Origin: Micromonospora arborensis | GTDB lineage: Bacteria; Actinomycetota; Actinomycetes; Mycobacteriales; Micromonosporaceae | DNA: 64,000 nucleotides | Assembly (NCBI RefSeq): GCF_003205615.1 | Contig: NZ_PYBV01000001.1 | Location: forward strand, 171,383 to 235,382 | Direction of reading: 5' to 3' | In this document: piece by piece, positions 8,628 to 16,550 of the stretch | How the letters are laid out: each line of letters begins with the position of its first letter | How positions within the stretch are numbered: position 1 is the stretch's first letter | Position numbers and translations under genes: made by a program | Notes under the pieces: generated by a model | Database searches by the model: none | What the model was told of the DNA's origin: nothing | What the model saw: the letters and a program-made list of their open reading frames with translations, nothing else

Positions 8628-10880
8628 ATGTCGGTGACCCAGGTAAGGACCACAATGCCCACTCCACACAGCAACGATCCGGCTGTCAGCCGGCGCCTGC
8701 TCCTCGGCGCGGCCGGCGTCACGCTCGGCACCCTGACCGCGCCCGGTCTGCTCGCGACCTCCGCGTCCGCCGCGCCCGCCGGACCTCCCGCGCCTCCCGG
8801 CAAGCCCCACCCGCAGGCCCCGCAGGGGTTCGCCCTGGTCTCCGACACCCACCTCAACCCCACCGCGCCGGCCCGTACCGACACCATGCGGGCCGTGTTC
8901 CAGGCCATCGCCGAACGCGACCCGGCGGCGGTGCTGCACTGCGGAGACATCACCGACTCCGGCTCGCCCGCACAGGTCGCGCTCTACCAGTCGACCGTCC
9001 CGGCGGAACTCGCGGGCCGCATCCACTACACCCCCGGTAACCACGAGGTGCGGTGGGACGTCTCGGCCAAGGAGGAGTACCACCGGGCCTTCGGTGCCAG
9101 CCAGCAGTCATTCGACGTCTGCGGCGTGCACGTGGTCGCGCTCGACCCGACGATGCTGCTGCAGGAGCCGGGCCACTTCGGCGGGGCCCTGCTGGACTGG
9201 CTGGAGAAGGACCTGCGCCGGGTCCGGAAGAACACCCCCATCGTGATCTTCCAGCACCACCCGGTCGGGGACGCCTGGTACTACGCCGACGACCAGGACC
9301 GCTTCCTCGAACTGGTCGAGCGGTACGACGTACGGGTGGTCTTCGCCGGGCATGTGCACGCCGAGGCGGTACGGCCGATGAACGGTCTGGTCGAGATCAC
9401 CCTGAAGGCGGTGAAGGACAGCCCGCACTACTACTGGACCGAGCGCACGAACGACGGGCGCGGCGAGCCGCAGCTCGTGGTGACCCGGGTCGACCTGCTC
9501 GCCACCGGCGGCACCACCACCACGACGGTGGCGACCGTCCCGCTGACCGGCGCGGGGCCGGGCGCCGACGTCGAGCCGGCCACCGTCCAGGTCTCCGCCG
9601 CCGGGGCGGCATTCGCCGTCCGGGCCACCTTCGGTCGGAACACCCCGGTGGCCGTACGCGCCCACGTGGTGGCGGAGACCGGCTTCAGCGGCACCGTCAA
9701 CACCCCCTTCACCGAGCTGACCCGCGCCGGGGCGCACTGGCAGACCTCGCTGGACGCCACGGCCCTGCCCCCGGGCACCCATCAGGTGCGGCTGCGCGCG
9801 GTCGCCTCCGACGGGAGCTGGTGGGACTCCGTCCGCACGGTGCAGCTCGCCGGCGCCGGCCCCCGGGTGGTCTGGGAGACCGCTCTGGACGGCGCGGTGC
9901 AGGGCGGGCTGAGCACCGCTGGCGACCTGGTGGTGGCGGGCTCGACCGGCGGCGTCGTCACCGCCTGGTCGATGCGACACGGGCGGGCGAAGCAGCGGTG
10001 GACGGTCCGGAACGGTCCGGTCTACCGCGAACCGGTGATCGCCGACTCGACGGTCTTCGTCCCCGGCGCCGACCACACGGTGACCGCGCTGGACGCCGGA
10101 ACAGGTCGGCGTCGCTGGCAGGTCCGTACCGCCGAACCGGTCCTCTCCACGCCCTCGCTGGCCCGGATCGACGGCATGGGTGTGCTCCTGGTGGCGGCCG
10201 GCACGACGCTGCTCGCGCTGGACCCGGCCACCGGCCGGGAGCGCTGGCGCGCGGCGATCGGCGGGTTCGCCGCCGGCCGGCCCGCCTGCGACGGCGAGCG
10301 GGTGTACGTCGGTGCGGGTGACGCCCGCGCCCACGCGTTCGATGCCCGGACCGGTGCCCCGCTCTGGGCCTTCACCACCCGGGCGACGACGGACCCGAAC
10401 GCGGCCCTGCTCTACGGCCCGTGGGACGACCGGACCGTGCTGGTGCCGAACGGTCCCGTGGTGGTCTCCTCGGTCTCCGCGACGTGGGGTCTGGACCGGG
10501 CGACCGGTACCACGCTCTGGTCGGTGCCGGGCTCGTCGATGTACGCCGGCCCGCGACTGGCGACGGTCGGCGGGTCGACCGCGCTGCTGCTGATCCAGGA
10601 GCGCGGCGCGACGCTGCTCGTCGACGCGGTGAGCGGTGCGACCCGCTGGCAGACCCAGCTGGGCTTCCCGGTCTTCAACTCCGGTGCGGTCATCGACGGC
10701 GACACCGCCTGGGTGCTGGGTGTCAACAGCCAGGTCGGCGCGTTGGACCTGAACACCGGTCGACTGGACCGGCTGGTGAAGCTCGGCACCGGCTACAGCT
10801 TCTCCACGCCGGTGCTGGTCGACGGTCAACTGGTGGCCGCCGACCAGAACGGCCGGGTACGCGGCGTCGACCTCGCCTGA
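8628..10880 (+). CDS. Tat-exported metallophosphoesterase with PQQ-like beta-propeller domain
   Basis: The 750-residue protein begins with a twin-arginine signal (SRRLLLGAAGVTLGTLTAPGL, residues 21-41) ending near SASAAPA. A calcineurin-like phosphoesterase follows at about 65-270, with SDTHLN, GDITDSG, GNHEVRW, FQHHPVGD and GHVHAE, all metal-ligand blocks intact. After an Ig-like stretch, the C-terminal half is a PQQ-type propeller with repeats such as VTALDAGTGRRRWQ, LLALDPATGRERWRA and GLDRATGTTLWS. The substrate is unknown; the fusion suggests a secreted phosphodiesterase carrying a binding propeller. ATG 8655 with AAGGA five bases upstream is an equally good start and keeps the Tat signal. 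Confidence 0.88.
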   Translation: MSVTQVRTTMPTPHSNDPAVSRRLLLGAAGVTLGTLTAPGLLATSASAAPAGPPAPPGKPHPQAPQGFALVSDTHLNPTAPARTDTMRAVFQAIAERDPAAVLHCGDITDSGSPAQVALYQSTVPAELAGRIHYTPGNHEVRWDVSAKEEYHRAFGASQQSFDVCGVHVVALDPTMLLQEPGHFGGALLDWLEKDLRRVRKNTPIVIFQHHPVGDAWYYADDQDRFLELVERYDVRVVFAGHVHAEAVRPMNGLVEITLKAVKDSPHYYWTERTNDGRGEPQLVVTRVDLLATGGTTTTTVATVPLTGAGPGADVEPATVQVSAAGAAFAVRATFGRNTPVAVRAHVVAETGFSGTVNTPFTELTRAGAHWQTSLDATALPPGTHQVRLRAVASDGSWWDSVRTVQLAGAGPRVVWETALDGAVQGGLSTAGDLVVAGSTGGVVTAWSMRHGRAKQRWTVRNGPVYREPVIADSTVFVPGADHTVTALDAGTGRRRWQVRTAEPVLSTPSLARIDGMGVLLVAAGTTLLALDPATGRERWRAAIGGFAAGRPACDGERVYVGAGDARAHAFDARTGAPLWAFTTRATTDPNAALLYGPWDDRTVLVPNGPVVVSSVSATWGLDRATGTTLWSVPGSSMYAGPRLATVGGSTALLLIQERGATLLVDAVSGATRWQTQLGFPVFNSGAVIDGDTAWVLGVNSQVGALDLNTGRLDRLVKLGTGYSFSTPVLVDGQLVAADQNGRVRGVDLA

Positions 10881-10886
10881 GTGCCA

Positions 10887-10918
10887 GGGCGGGGCCCCTC
10901 GTCAAAGGGGTCCCGCCC
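10887..10918. terminator. Bidirectional terminator
   Basis: A 13-bp stem (10887-10899 with 10906-10918, one G-T wobble) with a 6-base loop lies between the convergent phosphoesterase and oxidoreductase stops. Confidence 0.75.
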
Positions 10919-10930
10919 GGCTGCCGTCCG

Positions 10931-11836
10931 TCAGGCAGGGACGGTGACGGTACGGGATTCGGCGCGGGCGGTTTCGGCGGCGGCAAGGATGCCGACGACC
11001 TCGCGGCCGAAGCGGACGTCGCAGCGGTGGTCCCGGGTGCCGGCCCGCACCTGCTCGACGAGCTGGTCGATCGCGACGCCGAACGCGGTGGCGGCGTCGT
11101 TCTCGCCGAACGGGACGGTTTCGATGCCGTTCTCGCCGTAGAAAACGAACTCCCGGGCCATCGACTCGGTCGGGGCGTCCAGGGAGAGCGAGGCGCTGCT
11201 GGTGGCGCCTCCCTCGTGGGTGAGCAGCAGGTGCACCATCCCGCTCGGCCCATCCATCGCCGCCACCTGGGTCACCCGGCCCAGCACCGGCAGGAGGATG
11301 GAGAGCGCGTGCGGGGCGATGTCCCAGAGCGCGCCGTGCTCCCGGCGCCACAACGAGCCGCCGTACGGGCTGCCGTCCTGGAAGATCGAGGCAAATGCGG
11401 TGGTCCGACCGTGCTGCCAGCCCCCGGCGGCAGCGGTGGCGGCGAGGAAGGCGGTCACGTTCGGCTGGAACCGCTGGGTGAAGAAGACGACCGAGGCGAC
11501 CCCGGACTCCTCGGCGGCGGCCACGACCCGGTCGGCGTCGGCCACGCTGAGCGCCAGCGGCTTGTCCAGCAGCAAGTGCCGGCCGGCGGCGGCCGCCCGG
11601 ACCGCGATGTCGGCCTGGATGTCCGGCGGCAGGGCGACGGCGACCGCCTCGCACTCCTCGATCAGCGCGTCCACGTCGGCGAAGGCGGGCACCCCGTACC
11701 GCTCGGCCAGCGCGGAGGCTCGCTCCGGGTTACGCCCCCACACCCCGACCAACTCCGCGTCCGGATGCGCGTGCAACGCCTTTCCGTGCGTCTCGATCGC
11801 CCAGTGACCGGTGCCGAACAAGCCGAACCGCAGCAC
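10931..11836 (-). CDS. Gfo/Idh/MocA family NAD(P)-dependent oxidoreductase
   Basis: This 301-residue enzyme has an N-terminal Rossmann domain (LRFGLFGTGHWAIETHGKAL, GxGxWA nucleotide loop). The family motif LLLDKPLAL near residue 95 supplies the catalytic-region lysine of the EKP-type motif. The C-terminal alpha/beta domain contains LWDIAPHALSILLPVLG, with the usual catalytic His. Family members oxidise sugars, inositols or related polyols; the substrate is not evident. GTG 11836 is preferred because GGTGGAGG lies 5 bases upstream; GTG 11848 is the longer alternative. It is monocistronic. Confidence 0.9.
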   Translation of the reverse strand: MLRFGLFGTGHWAIETHGKALHAHPDAELVGVWGRNPERASALAERYGVPAFADVDALIEECEAVAVALPPDIQADIAVRAAAAGRHLLLDKPLALSVADADRVVAAAEESGVASVVFFTQRFQPNVTAFLAATAAAGGWQHGRTTAFASIFQDGSPYGGSLWRREHGALWDIAPHALSILLPVLGRVTQVAAMDGPSGMVHLLLTHEGGATSSASLSLDAPTESMAREFVFYGENGIETVPFGENDAATAFGVAIDQLVEQVRAGTRDHRCDVRFGREVVGILAAAETARAESRTVTVPA

Positions 11837-11981
11837 GTGTACCTCCACCTTTTACCCCCGCCGCGGCAACGCCGCGGACGTGATCCACGCTAGTCGCCGC
11901 ACCAGGGGCATCGGCGGCGGGTCGACCAACCGGAGCAGCTCACGTCCGTGCCGCTCGGGCGTGACGTGGTGCAGCCAGTGC

Positions 11982-12128
11982 CTGTAGAGCTGCCCCAGAT
12001 GTGGGGCACCACGCACGCTCCCCGACCCGCCCCACCCGCCGGCCCCCAGCGCGGTCCCGGCCCCGCCCGCACGCACGGAACACCACCCACGCTCCCCAAC
12101 CCGCCCCACTCGCGGGGCAGCTCTACAG
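11982..12128. repeat. Element with 15-bp terminal inverted repeats and internal direct repeats
   Basis: In the 408-bp non-coding gap between the oxidoreductase and the next membrane gene, CTGTAGAGCTGCCCC (11982-11996) is matched perfectly by its reverse complement at 12114-12128. Inside are two imperfect direct repeats of about 29 bp, near 12006-12034 and 12080-12108. The total of 147 bp and lack of an open frame resemble a MITE-like element or a large cruciform. Target-site duplications are not obvious. The rest of the gap (11837-11981, 12129-12188) shows nothing recognisable. Confidence 0.6.
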
Positions 12129-12188
12129 CGAGCGCCGGACACTCCGACGGTGGGACGCGTCGGTGGTGCCGAGGCGGGGTCAGTCGTT

Positions 12189-12209
12189 TACTACGACGGT
12201 TAGTAGGCT
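12189..12209 (+). promoter_or_regulatory. Putative -10 box with overlapping inverted repeat
   Basis: TACTA-N7-TAGTA (12189-12205) overlaps TAGGCT (12204-12209), a good actinobacterial -10 hexamer 35 bases before the membrane-protein start at 12245. The -35 region is weak (around CAGTCG at 12181). The repeat recalls BlaI/CopY-type operators in form only; no such regulator is in the window. Confidence 0.4.
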
Positions 12210-12244
12210 GTGCCGGTGACCGAGGTGACGACCAGGTGGGGCCG

Positions 12245-12640
12245 ATGACCAGCGCGGCGGCGGCCAACTCGCCGGTGGACGGGGTCCTGGCGACGGCATC
12301 GATCGTGCTGTCGCTGCTCGTCGCGGTGTGGGCGCTGGTGGCGGCGGTACGCCACCGGCCGCCGGACCGGGTGCAGTTCATCGGCCTGGGCGTCCTCGAA
12401 GTGGCGCTGCTGGTGTTGAGCGTGCTGGCCCTGGTCGCCGTCGGCGGTGGCGACCGGCCCGGTGAGCCCGGCGCCTTCTTCGGCTATCTGGTCACGCTGG
12501 TGTGCCTGCCGCCGCTGGCCTGGGTGCTGGCCCGGATGGAACCGACCCGTTGGGGTTCGGCGATCGTCTGTGCGGTCTGCCTGGTGGCCCCGGTGGTGGT
12601 GCTCCGGTTGCAGCAGACCTGGGAGGTGCTCGGTGGTTGA
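12245..12640 (+). CDS. Small integral membrane protein, unknown function
   Basis: The 131-residue protein has about four hydrophobic helices: near 11-33 (VLATASIVLSLLVAVWALVAA), 42-64, 76-94 and 103-122. It has no recognisable catalytic motif. The ATG at 12245 is preceded by GGTGGGG. It overlaps the next gene by 8 bases, so the two are translationally coupled and probably form a membrane pair. No family was recognised. Confidence 0.75.
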   Translation: MTSAAAANSPVDGVLATASIVLSLLVAVWALVAAVRHRPPDRVQFIGLGVLEVALLVLSVLALVAVGGGDRPGEPGAFFGYLVTLVCLPPLAWVLARMEPTRWGSAIVCAVCLVAPVVVLRLQQTWEVLGG

Positions 12641-13049
12641 GACACGACCGGCGGGACGCGCCACGAACGCCGGCCCGGGCCGCTTGCTGATCGCGGTCTA
12701 CCTGCTCTTCGCCATCGCGGCGACCAGCCGGGCCGGTCTGCAGATCGCCACCAAGTTCGACGAGGCGCCGGTGGCGTACCTGCTCTCCGGGGTGGCCGCA
12801 CTCATCTACATCGTGGCGGCGGTGGGGTTGGCCCGCGCCGGGCACACCGGCCGACGGGTCGCGCTGGCGTGCTGCTCGGTGGAACTGGTCGGGGTGGTCG
12901 TGGTCGGGATCCTGAGCCTCGTCGACAAGGAACTCTTCCCGGACGAGACGGTCTGGTCGCAGTTCGGCAGCGGGTACGGCTACATCCCGCTGGTGCTGCC
13001 GGTGCTCGGTCTGATCTGGCTCTGGCGCACCCGCCGCTCCCCAGCCTGA
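12633..13049 (+). CDS. Small integral membrane protein, unknown function
   Basis: The 138-residue protein has about four predicted helices: LLIAVYLLFAIAATSRAGL, VAYLLSGVAALIYIVAAVGLA, a third around ALACCSVELVGVVVVGILSLV, and YIPLVLPVLGLIWLWRTRR. The start is the GTG at 12633, inside the end of the previous gene, with GGGAGG six bases upstream. The loop DKELFPDETVWSQFGSGYGY between helices 3 and 4 probably faces the outside. It pairs with the preceding gene, and its function is unknown. Confidence 0.75.
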   Translation: MVETRPAGRATNAGPGRLLIAVYLLFAIAATSRAGLQIATKFDEAPVAYLLSGVAALIYIVAAVGLARAGHTGRRVALACCSVELVGVVVVGILSLVDKELFPDETVWSQFGSGYGYIPLVLPVLGLIWLWRTRRSPA

Positions 13050-13054
13050 CCCGG

Positions 13055-13094
13055 CGACGAGGGCGTCCCCCTGCACGAAGGAGCACCCTCGTCG
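13055..13094. terminator. Bidirectional terminator
   Basis: CGACGAGGG (13055-13063) pairs perfectly with CCCTCGTCG (13086-13094) between the convergent membrane-protein pair and the SDR gene. Confidence 0.65.
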
Positions 13095-13103
13095 GTGTGC
13101 GGG

Positions 13104-13862
13104 TCAGTCCCGTGGACCGCCGGCGACGTAGATGACCTGCCCGGAGACGAAACCGGCACCCTCGCTCGTCAGGAACGAAATGGTGTGCGCGACGTCCTCC
13201 GGCCGCCCCGGGCGACGGACCGGGATCTCGGCCGCGGCGTGCTTCTGGAAGTCGTCGAAGTCGACCTTCATCCGGGCGGCGGTGGCCGCCGTCATGTCGG
13301 TGACGATGAAGCCGGGCGCGACCGCGTTGACGGTCACCCCGAACGGCCCCAACTCGATGGCGAGTGTCTTGGTGAAGCCCTGCAGACCGGCCTTGGCGGC
13401 GGCGTAGTTCGCCTGGCCGCGGTTGCCCAGGGCGGAGGTGCTGGAGAGGTTGACGATCCGCCCCCACCGACGGTCCACCATGTGCTTCTGAGCGGCCTGG
13501 CTGAACAGGAACGCCCCGCGCAGGTGCACCCCCATCACCGTGTCCCAGTCGGCGTTGGTCATCTTGAACAGCAGGTTGTCGCGGAGCACACCGGCGTTGT
13601 TGACCAGCACGGTGGGTGCGCCCAGTTCGGCGGCGACCCGGGTCACCGCCGCCTCGACCTGGTCCCGGTCGGAGACGTCGGCACCCACACCGAGCGCCCG
13701 GCCACCGGCGCCGGCGATGGCGTCCACCGTCTCCTTGGTCGCCGCCTCCTCGATGTCGACCACGGCGACGGCCATCCCGTCGGCGGCCAGCCGCCGGGCG
13801 GTGGCCGCGCCGATACCGCGTGCGGCTCCGGTGACGATGGCGACGCGGGGCTCCTCCGACAT
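13104..13862 (-). CDS. SDR family oxidoreductase, FabG-like 3-oxoacyl reductase
   Basis: This 252-residue classical short-chain dehydrogenase has TGAARGIG (residues 11-18) as its cofactor loop and NNAG as the core strand. Ser is in IVNLSSTSAL and the catalytic pair in YAAAKAG, followed by PGFIVTDM and the C-terminal SGQVIYVAGG. The acidic residue in VVDIEEAATK after strand 2 suggests NAD preference. The closest functional class is FabG-type 3-oxoacyl-ACP/CoA reductase. The specific substrate is uncertain because many paralogues exist. The ATG at 13862 follows GGGAGG. Confidence 0.88.
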   Translation of the reverse strand: MSEEPRVAIVTGAARGIGAATARRLAADGMAVAVVDIEEAATKETVDAIAGAGGRALGVGADVSDRDQVEAAVTRVAAELGAPTVLVNNAGVLRDNLLFKMTNADWDTVMGVHLRGAFLFSQAAQKHMVDRRWGRIVNLSSTSALGNRGQANYAAAKAGLQGFTKTLAIELGPFGVTVNAVAPGFIVTDMTAATAARMKVDFDDFQKHAAAEIPVRRPGRPEDVAHTISFLTSEGAGFVSGQVIYVAGGPRD

Positions 13863-13905
13863 GATTACCTCCCGGTAACGTGGGGTCGATCGGAGGAGCT
13901 TAACG

Positions 13906-15558
13906 TCAGAACCCCCGACCCCGGCATAGGCGAATCCACCGGTATCCGTGCCCGGAAACCTTCACCGCGCCGAGCTTGCCCAACTCGCCGTAACCACGGT
14001 CGGCGAGCACGTCGATCGGCAGGTCGGCCTCCGGCTCAAGGGTGCTGAGGTCCACCTCGACGTCGTCGGTGCCCAGGTTGTGCAGGAAGACCATGGTGCC
14101 GGTCGGCCCGTCCGCCCGGTGCGCCAGCACGCCGGCCGGCATCGTCACGTCGATGTGGGTGGTCGAGCCGGAGCCGATCTCGGGGGCCTCGCGCAGCGTG
14201 CGGATCATGCGCTCGAACCAGGCGAGCAGCGACTTGGAGTCGCTGCGCTGGGCGGTGACGTTGACGGTCTGGTAGCCGAACTCACCCTTGTCGATCACCG
14301 GGCGGACCAGCTTCTCCTCCTCCGCCGTGGAGAAGCCGGCATTCGGCTGGAACGACCACTGCATCGGGGTACGAATCGCCTCCCGGCCGGGCAGCGACAG
14401 GTCCTCGCCCATCCCGATCTCCTCGCCGTAGCGCAGCACCGGCGTGCCGCGCATGGAGAACTGCAGGGCATACGCCAACTCGATGCGCCGCCGGTCGTTG
14501 CCGAGCATCGGGGCGAGCCTGCGCCGGATGCCCCGGTCGTAGATGCGCATGCTCTCGTCCGGGCCGAACTGCGCGTACACCTCGTTGCGTTGTTCGGTGG
14601 TCAGCCGGGACAGGTCGATCTCGTCGTGGTTGCGCAGGAAGGTGGCCCACTGCCCGCCGACGGGCAACTTCGGGGTGTCGCGCAACGCCTCGATCAACGA
14701 CTCCGGGTCCTGCCGGGCCAGGGCGAGCATGAGCCGACCGTTGAGCATGAAGTCGAAGAGCATGTGGATCCGGTTGCCGGAGCCGCTGGCGTCGCCGAAG
14801 AACGTCGGTAGCTGGTCCGGCTCGACGTTCGCCTCGGCCAGCAGGACCGCGTCGCCGCGCCGCCACTGCACGTGCTGGCGCATCTCGGTGAGGAACTCGA
14901 AGTCCTTCGGAGAGTTCGGGTTGCCCGGCTCGGTCAACTCGATGATGAACGGCACCGCGTCCATCCGGAAGCCGGAGACGCCGAGCTGGAGCCAGAACGA
15001 CATGATCTTCTTGATCTCCGCGCGGACCTGCGGGTTGGCGAAGTTGAGATCCGGCTGGAACTTGTAGAACCGGTGGTAGAACCACGCCTTGGCGGTCCGG
15101 TCGTAGCTCCAGGTCTCGTTCTGCTCACCGGGGAAGACCATCCCCTGGTGCCGGTCGTCCGGCTCGGTCTCGGACCAGACGAACCAGTCGCGGTACGGAG
15201 AGTCCGGCGAGGACCGGGCGGACTGGAACCACGGGTGCTGGTCGGAGGTGTGGTTGACCACCAGGTCGATGATCACGCGGATGCCCCGGTTCTCCGCCTG
15301 GTGCAGGAGCTCGGCGAAGTCGCCCAGGGTGCCGAAGCGCGGGTCCACGTTGTAGAAGTCGGTCGCGTCGTAACCGTCGTCACGGTTGGGCGACGGGTGG
15401 ATCGGGTGCAGCCACAGGCAGGTCACCCCGAGCCGGGCCAGGTAGTCCAACCTCCCGATCAACCCACGGATGTCACCGACCCCGTCGCCGTCGGAGTCGG
15501 CGTACGTGTCGATGTCGAGGCAGTAGACGACGGCTTCGGAATACCAACGGTCACCCAT
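13906..15558 (-). CDS. GH13 alpha-glucan enzyme, trehalose synthase (TreS)-like
   Basis: The protein has 550 residues from the ATG at 15558. The N-terminal barrel reads YSEAVVYCLDIDTYADSDGDGVGDIRGL, and all four GH13 conserved regions are present. These are IIDLVVNHTSDQHPWF, GFRMDAVPF with the nucleophile Asp, LLAEANV with the acid/base Glu, and LRNHDEIDL with the third acid. Length and sequence are closest to maltose-trehalose interconverting TreS enzymes and their relatives. Unlike many actinobacterial TreS genes, it is not followed by a maltokinase or glgB here, so amylase-like or oligo-glucosidase activity remains possible. Confidence 0.85.
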   Translation of the reverse strand: MGDRWYSEAVVYCLDIDTYADSDGDGVGDIRGLIGRLDYLARLGVTCLWLHPIHPSPNRDDGYDATDFYNVDPRFGTLGDFAELLHQAENRGIRVIIDLVVNHTSDQHPWFQSARSSPDSPYRDWFVWSETEPDDRHQGMVFPGEQNETWSYDRTAKAWFYHRFYKFQPDLNFANPQVRAEIKKIMSFWLQLGVSGFRMDAVPFIIELTEPGNPNSPKDFEFLTEMRQHVQWRRGDAVLLAEANVEPDQLPTFFGDASGSGNRIHMLFDFMLNGRLMLALARQDPESLIEALRDTPKLPVGGQWATFLRNHDEIDLSRLTTEQRNEVYAQFGPDESMRIYDRGIRRRLAPMLGNDRRRIELAYALQFSMRGTPVLRYGEEIGMGEDLSLPGREAIRTPMQWSFQPNAGFSTAEEEKLVRPVIDKGEFGYQTVNVTAQRSDSKSLLAWFERMIRTLREAPEIGSGSTTHIDVTMPAGVLAHRADGPTGTMVFLHNLGTDDVEVDLSTLEPEADLPIDVLADRGYGELGKLGAVKVSGHGYRWIRLCRGRGF

Positions 15559-15576
15559 GCGCAAGAAACTTCTCCG

Positions 15577-15801
15577 AACGATCACTACGGCAAACCCGTC
15601 CGGCGGCTGGCGGCCTCGAATGGTTACCGCGCCCGGGCCGACGACGAGCCCTGGCGACTGGTCCGGCTCACCCCGCTGGACCCGACGGCCGAGTCGATGG
15701 CCGGCCCGTTCTGCTGCGCGCCGTCTCGCGCCGGCCTGAGCGTGGTGTTCACCGGCTGGCGGCAGGGGCCGGCGGACACCGCGCTGCACCCGGAGCACTG
15801 A
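15577..15801 (+). pseudogene. Short coding-like stretch without a start codon (possible gene remnant)
   Basis: This frame ends at a TGA at 15799 and reads DEPWRLVRLTPLDPTAES and FCCAPSRAGLSVVFTGWR. From about 15637 its third codon positions are almost all G or C, which argues that it was selected as coding. No in-frame ATG, GTG or TTG lies between the GH13 start region and this frame; only a CTG at 15607 is available. It may be the 3' remnant of a gene that lost its 5' end, or a small gene with an unusual start. No family was recognised. The rest of 15559-15872 is featureless. Confidence 0.3.
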
Positions 15802-15872
15802 GCGGCAGGTGTGGGCGGGACGCCAGTGGGTATGACCACCCGATCCCCCGACAGCCGACCGGAAGGACGACC

Positions 15873-16544
15873 ATGGCGTACGCCCCGACTGGCGACCCGT
15901 CCGAGTTCACCGGGTTGACCGGTTGGGTGGCCTCCGTGATCGAGGTGATGGGCCCGGTCGGCGTGGCGCTGCTGGTGGCGCTGGAGAGCATCGTCCCGCC
16001 GATCCCCAGCGAGATCGTGCTGGCGCTCGCCGGCTTCCTGGCTCACGAGGGCCAGTTCAACGTGGTGGTCGTGGTGCTGGCCGCGACGGCCGGCTCGCTG
16101 GTCGGCGCGTTGGTGCTCTACTGGCTCGGCGCGGCGCTCGGCGAGGAGCGGCTCAAGCGTTGGCTGGATCGCATCCCGTTGGTGGACAGCGACGACCTGG
16201 AGAGGGCCGACCGCTGGTTCGAGCGGCACGGCCGGTGGGCGGTGCTGATCGGCCGGGTGGTGCCGGTGGTCCGGAGTCTGGTCTCCGTGCCGGCCGGGGC
16301 CAACCGGATGCCGCTGGGCGAGTTCATCCTGCTCACCACCATCGGCAGCGGGGCGTGGAACGGTCTCATCGTCGGGGCCGGCTACCTGCTCGGCAACCAG
16401 TGGCAGGACGTGGCCCGCTACAGCGACTGGTTCAACTACGCGATCGTCGCGGTCTTCGTCGTCATGGTGGTCAGTTGGGTGATCCGTAAGGTCCGCCGAC
16501 GCCGGGAACGCGACGACCGGCGGTCGGTGACCGCCGGCCGCTGA
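15873..16544 (+). CDS. DedA family (VTT-domain) membrane protein
   Basis: This 223-residue protein is a DedA/SNARE-associated family transporter, a group implicated in lipid-carrier (undecaprenyl phosphate) translocation and membrane homeostasis. The signature ALLVALESIVPPIPSEIVLALAGFLA spans residues 31-56. The G-rich helix ATAGSLVGALVLYWLGAALG follows. The conserved RVVPVVRSLVSVPAGANRMPLGEF, with its essential Arg and Pro residues, is at about 128-151. Two C-terminal helices and a basic tail end it. The ATG at 15873 follows GGAAGG. A hairpin is formed by its own last codons. Confidence 0.92.
   Translation: MAYAPTGDPSEFTGLTGWVASVIEVMGPVGVALLVALESIVPPIPSEIVLALAGFLAHEGQFNVVVVVLAATAGSLVGALVLYWLGAALGEERLKRWLDRIPLVDSDDLERADRWFERHGRWAVLIGRVVPVVRSLVSVPAGANRMPLGEFILLTTIGSGAWNGLIVGAGYLLGNQWQDVARYSDWFNYAIVAVFVVMVVSWVIRKVRRRRERDDRRSVTAGR
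16517..16537. terminator. Terminator hairpin inside the dedA 3' end
   Basis: CCGGCGGTC (16517-16525) pairs perfectly with GACCGCCGG (16529-16537) around a 3-base loop. The stops of dedA and the convergent yidC gene are only 6 bp apart, so the hairpin must lie within coding sequence to serve both. Confidence 0.55.
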
Positions 16545-16550
16545 TTCGCG

